Shown: one piece after another, positions 59,823-64,000 of the stretch
Numbering within the stretch: position 1 is the first letter of the stretch
Layout of the letters: every line of letters starts with the position of its first letter
From: Plotosus lineatus
Taxonomy: Eukaryota > Chordata > Actinopteri > Siluriformes > Plotosidae
Assembly: GCA_024760905.1 (NCBI GenBank)
Contig: CM045745.1
Location: forward strand, 19,780,282-19,844,281
Direction of reading: 5' to 3'
DNA: 64,000 nt
Made by a program: the position numbers and the translations under genes
Notes under the pieces: model-generated
The model's input: only the letters and a program-made list of their open reading frames with translations
What the model was told of the DNA's origin: nothing
Databases searched by the model: none

Positions 59823-60561
59823 TACCGTATTTTTCGGACCATAAGGCGCATGTAAAAGCCTTCAAGCCTCAAAAAAGCTGACGGTGCGCTTTATAAACCG
59901 GTGCGCCTTGTGTGTGGATGCCGCCTCGCGCTCCATTTCATTGACACCGTCAAAACCCAAGTGAAGCGTGTCCAAGTCGTAAGTTGGCGGGATCCGGGCT
60001 TTATGTCCAAATACTGAGATAAAGCACTGTTACAGGTGTCCTTCTGAGACCTCGGATTAACCTTCTTGAATTTAATGTTACACTGATGCAGCGCCTTAAA
60101 GAGTAATGACCGCCGTTCTGTAATGACCACAATACTAATGCGCTGTCTCTTTAAGTGGGCATGGCTGAGAGAAGGTCACGACCCAGGAACACTTCTAATC
60201 TCAGTCTCTAACGATCTGACTTCATGTGTAAGGCAATAATAGATAATAAAATATAATAATATAATAAATAATAGAGGGATCCGGGTTTATTTGTCCAACT
60301 CGCACAACTGTTAAACTACGACACTGAAGATGAAGCATTTGATGGATTTGTGGGTTTAAAAGTGAGTTTCTTGTTTTATATTGTTACAGCTGAACAATGT
60401 TGAGAGTTATTATGAATGAGTTGAATCAAGTTTGACTTATCTGGCTTTTGTTTCACTTAATGCGCCTTATAATCCAGTGCTTATGTGTGGGCAGAGGGCA
60501 TTCGAGCGTCGTTTGGTGGTGTTGCGCCTTATAATCCGATGCGCCTTATCGCCCGGAAACT
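59823..60561. mobile_element. DNA element with CCGTATTTTTCGGACC ends
   Basis: Left CCGTATTTTTCGGACCATAA and right TTATCGCCCGGAAAC are inverted repeats; internal subterminal repeats GCGCCTTATAATCC occur twice near the right end. Non-coding, in the last intron of RWDD4. The family is common in vertebrates but I do not assign a superfamily. Confidence 0.75.
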
Positions 60562-61035
60562 TTGCCGCTGTTGTGGAGGTTCTTCCCAACACTGTTACGG
60601 AGGTTTTACTTCTTAATTGCCTTCAGCCTTCTATCCACTTCACCCTAAACCTGCTTTAATGGCACTAAAGCTGGAGTTGTTCAAGTTTTGCTGTATATAC
60701 AAACCATTATATTGGCAGAAATGGTCTTTACACCCTGACAGCAATTAATAAATTATGAGATATGCATCATAAAAAAATCTGCAATTTGTGACCAGTGTAA
60801 TCTTGTTAAAACACCAACCAATCACTGCCTCACATTCCACTAAGAAATATCCAATGAAATCCTTCTGTGCCTCTTTATACTTACTGTGCACAAACCTGCA
60901 GTTTGAAAAGCACGGAACGATATAACTGGAGCCCTGAAGGGATCCTACTTTCAATTTTTATTTATTTATTTATTTTTTTTTTGATGAAGTAAGTAAAATG
61001 TTTTTGCTAGCTTCCCAGATTACAAAACCAATTTC

Positions 61036-61596
61036 TTCTAAGGCAAGGGGTCTCCAGCCACCGGATTGCGGCTCAATTGGTACCAGTCCACAGAAGAAAT
61101 AATTCATTATTTTTGTTTTATTTATTATCTGAGTCTGATTATCTGAGACATGTCGGTCATTTGAGTGCTAAAATCTAACCCACAAGAGGACGACACATTA
61201 ACAGAGGCGAGTTGGACATGTTTCAAACAATAGCAAGGATTTTGGGTGAGACTGAGCCTGAGCCTTCAGCTGGTGCACCATCACCTGTTTTTTTTTTTTG
61301 TTTTGTTTTGTTTTGTGTTGTTTTTTAGAAAAGTTCAAGCTCTACTTCCCAACCAACTTTATTTCAGCAGTTGAAAAATACCATTCATGGAGTGTTTTAT
61401 TATTATTATTAGTAGTAGTAGTATTAATAATAATAATAATAATAATAATAATTATTATTATTATTGTTATGTTTAATATAAATAAATTATATTTTCAATA
61501 TAAGCAATCTATGACCCCACTCCCCGGTCCACAGTAAAATTGTTAAGCGTTGAACGGTCCGCAGTGTTAAAAAGGTTGGGGGCCCCTGTTGTAAGG
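61036..61596. mobile_element. hAT MITE H2
   Basis: 61044-61588, reading as the same family as H1 in reverse (TACCAGTCCACAGAAGAAAT; AAAAAGGTTGGGGGCCCCTG). Flanks TTCTAAGG and TTGTAAGG are an 8-bp duplication with one mismatch. An (AAT)n microsatellite lies inside. Confidence 0.85.
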
Positions 61597-61598
61597 TA

Positions 61599-62130
61599 CA
61601 CTGCCCTCCATAATTATTGGCACCCCTGGTTAAAATGCTTTCTTTAGCTTCACGTGCATTTCTTCCATGGGGGGATTCCACATCAAGAAATAATGATTTT
61701 ACATCAAATCATGTGTGCCACAATTATATTTTATTTTGTAAAAACATCTTTTGCCAACAAAACAGCACCCAATCTTCTCCTATAATGTTCCACAAGATGG
61801 GTGAATACAAAAAGAGGGATCTTTGACCATTCCTCTCTGCGCAATCTCTCTAAATCATCCAGCGACCTGGGTCCTCTCCTCTGCACTCTCCTCTTCAGCT
61901 CACTCAACAGGGTTTCAACTGGGGTTGAGCTCTGGGGACTGAGATAGCTGTGGGAGGAGTTTGACTGTCTGTGTGATGAGCCGTTTCTGTGTAAATTTGG
62001 CCACATGTTTCGAGTAATTATCTTGCTGAAGGACCCAGTGATGACACATCTTTAGCTTTTGGGCAGAGGCCACCCGATTTTGATTTAAAATATAGGGAGA
62101 GAGGAATATAATACTTTTGACCAGAGCTGT
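61599..62130 (-). mobile_element. Tc1-like transposon relic 3
   Basis: Starts after TA with CACTGCCCTCCATAATTATT. The - strand codes SELKRRVQRRGPRSLDDLER and EEWSKIPLFVFTHLVEHYRR, the C-terminus of a Tc1 transposase, with a further piece TQTVKLLPQLSQSPELNPS in another frame. The N-terminal half is missing. Confidence 0.85.
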
Positions 62131-62211
62131 ATGTAATTGTGTTAACATTTATACAGGCTTTCACGCCTCTGTTAACCATCGGTAATGTTTAATGATTAAT
62201 CTCTATGGCAG

Positions 62212-62244
62212 CTGAGCAAAACAGGAGGAAATGAGGAGGGCTAG
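62212..62244 (+). CDS. RWDD4: RWDD4 final coding exon
   Basis: The acceptor is CTATGGCAG|CTG. It encodes LSKTGGNEEG and TAG, similar to human LSKTGSKDDE. It lies 2.6 kb downstream of the microexon, with hAT, Tc1 and another DNA element between. AATAAA follows 154 bp later. Confidence 0.88.
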   Translation: MSKTGGNEEG

Positions 62245-62420
62245 TGAAACTATGTTGAAGGAGATGCCTGATGGACTGATGGAGAAGGAACGTCTACCCT
62301 GGCTTGTTTTTAAAGAATGTTGAAATGATAACGCGATTGGAATTCGTATACTGATGAAGCTGCTGTTTATTTCAGATGCTGAGGCACATGACATGAGAAT
62401 AAAATTTCTCCTTGTATGTA
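62245..62420 (+). other. RWDD4: RWDD4 3' UTR with poly(A) signal
   Basis: A short 3' UTR is inferred from AATAAA at 62398-62403 followed by a T/G-rich stretch. Alternative ends further downstream, before the poly(T) run at 62706, cannot be excluded. Confidence 0.6.
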
Positions 62421-62705
62421 GTTTTGCAGACATAACAACAACAATGAACAAATGAATGCAGTGAAGTGTTTGGGGCTGTGTTCTGAGGGCAGACTCAGAT
62501 TCTGGGTCTTCATGTTCAGGGACTTGATCATCACTGCCCCAAGTTACAGATCCACTAAGCAACTGATTTGTTTAGATTGAACTTTTTGTGCACAAAATGT
62601 CAACATTGACAGTTTATGGAGTGTTCCGGCTTGTTCGGGTGAATAATTTGTACCTGTTTTTAGCGTTTGGGGTTTTTTCTTGTCAGTTATTTATTGTGTG
62701 TTTTG

Positions 62706-62731
62706 TTTTTTTTTTTTTTTTTTTTTTTTTT
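62706..62731. repeat. Poly(T) run
   Basis: 26-nt T run downstream of RWDD4. Confidence 0.9.
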
Positions 62732-62839
62732 GAATTGGTATAAAACTGTTCTGTGTCTGTACTATTTCTATCAGCAAAGAGTTTAAACAGATCGTGTGTG
62801 TTTTATTAAAGTTAAAGTTATCATATGATCAGTTGATGC

Positions 62840-63085
62840 GTCATTCCAGACATCCTTCATAAGAACAGCATATCTTTATTAAAAAGTTGATTGGAGAGGG
62901 GAAAGCATACAAAGAAAGTGGAGAAAATGATCTCAAATGGTTTAAAATGGCAACCAAAACCTGTAAGATGTGGAAGAAAGTGAAAAACTACCATTCGAAT
63001 GGATTGAAGAGCCGAAATGGCAAGGACTCCACCAGCAATTAGCTCCAGGAAGATCAAACAAGGTCTACAGTTACCTGTGAGTCCA
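62840..63085 (+). mobile_element. Tc1-like transposase N-terminal fragment
   Basis: Read in two frames: GEGKAYKESGEN...LKWFKMATKTCKMWKKVKNY and MARTPPAISSRKIKQGLQLP correspond to the HTH region of a fish Tc1 transposase. The continuation is cut off by the LINE starting at about 63086. Confidence 0.7.
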
Positions 63086-64000
63086 GGTCAGGTCAGGTAT
63101 GAGGGCATGTGCCGGGACGGCACTTCGCTGCGTCCACCAGCCGCCTCCACTCATCCGGCCGTCTCCTGGCTATCGACCGGGCCTGCGCAGGGCCCATACC
63201 TCCCGGCAGGGCAGCCCTTAGCTGCGACAACCACGTCGCACGCGGTCGTCCTGCGATCGGCTCCAGCCCCTAGGATCCCGAAAGGACAGGATCCGGTGTT
63301 CTGGGTCCGAAGGTGGGAAACGCATCAAGTGCCCATAGTAGTGCAGCTGACGGTCGTGGATCAAGCAGGTTACTCTTACCATCCCTGCATCCCCGAGCAC
63401 CTTCTGGTTGGTAACAAAGTCCCACCAGCGGTATCCGAAGATGCAGCGAAGGGAAGTCGTAACAAAGGGGTCCAGTTATCGTCCAAGCTCAACCGTGAGC
63501 GTCCATGTCTCGCTTGAGGAGAGCAAGACAGGGAGCACAAGGGAGCGAAAGACTCGGGCTTTCGTCCGCCTGCTCAGATACCTTGACCGCCACACGGTCC
63601 TGTCCAGCGAGTTCATTGCCCCATAGGCTAGACCAAGTCGACAATTGATCTCGGCCCTGCAATCAGTGGAACGATGGACCACCCTGCCAAGGTAAGTGGA
63701 AGACTCCACGATCTCTACTCTTTCACGACCCACAGCGATCGAGTCAACAGCAGCATCCAAGAGGTTGCCAAAAGCCTTGATCTTGGTTTTGATCCAGTAG
63801 TCTCGCAAACCAAGTGGTTCCGCCTCCTCACCCAACAAACAGAGAATCTTCGTCAGGACATCCACCGTTTCCGCGGTGATCACTGATCACTGCGTCATCA
63901 GCAAAGTCCAGATCAGTAATCCGAACCTCACCGAAAAAAACACACCGCAGGCCGATCCACCCGATACCGTCGCCACGATCCAGTGATGTGAGTCCTGTTA
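63086..64000 (-). mobile_element. RTE-like LINE, 3' part, runs off the window
   Basis: The - strand frame 63476-63883 shows VEIVESSTYLGRVVHRSTDC, INCRLGLAYGAMNSLDRTVW and KARVFRSLVLPVLLSSSETW, a non-LTR RT C-terminal block; DRQLHYYGHLMRFPPSDPEH follows at 63218-63400. The 3' end is a short GGTCA/TGACC repeat near 63086. The family differs from RTE R1-R5. The 5' part lies beyond the edge. Confidence 0.8.

Overview
The window looks like vertebrate genomic DNA, most probably from a ray-finned fish. Coding signal is confined to short exons with consensus GT-AG splice sites, the two recognisable genes are vertebrate orthologues, and the introns are filled with a fish-like repeat load: several Tc1 families, pogo/Tigger-like MITEs, hAT MITEs, an RTE LINE, L2-type LINEs and several tRNA-derived SINEs. 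The species cannot be decided from the sequence alone.

Two genes lie head to tail on the + strand. RELL1 (RELT-like 1, a single-pass membrane protein of the RELT family) has six exons here, from 7671 to the stop at 48650, with a 3' UTR to roughly 50.5 kb. The first, signal-peptide exon is not in the window, so 1-7670 is probably intron 1. RWDD4 (RWD domain protein 4) appears complete. Its ATG is at 52935, its stop at 62244, and it encodes 186 residues. One of its exons seems to be only 3 nt long (CAT, 59581-59583); it restores a histidine that I recall in the human protein.

Almost everything else is transposable elements, often nested. 1-5.2 kb: pogo-like and X-family DNA elements. 5.5 kb: SINE. 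9-11.3 kb: two opposed RTE ends, microsatellites and a GC-rich hAT-like MITE. 13.5-14.3 kb: Tc1 relic. 17-19.6 kb: a hAT element with a perfect 8-bp target duplication, then a Y-family MITE and a pogo element. 19.9-28.3 kb: an RTE fragment, a Y MITE with an expanded 21-bp minisatellite, a SINE with an 11-bp duplication, and a Tc1 split by a 3.16-kb RTE with an 18-bp duplication. 30.9-45.2 kb: X, T and Y DNA elements, SINEs, a Tc1 relic and two interleaved LINE relics. 45.2-48.0 kb: a pogo-like element with a Tc1 inside it. 53.6-55.1 kb: a T-family element containing an L2 end and a possible LTR. 55.4-62.1 kb: two hAT MITEs, a pogo element, a further terminal-inverted-repeat element and a Tc1 relic. 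62.8-64 kb: Tc1 remnant and the 3' part of a second RTE-like LINE running off the edge.

RELL1 and RWDD4 have no evident shared pathway. RELL1 acts at membranes in stress-kinase signalling (it carries the RFxV docking motif for OSR1/SPAK kinases); RWDD4 is a small RWD-fold protein of little-known role. No bacterial-type system, CRISPR array or new multigene system is present. The most unusual items are the RWDD4 microexon, a SINE built from both ends of the resident RTE, and splice-site features in RELL1.
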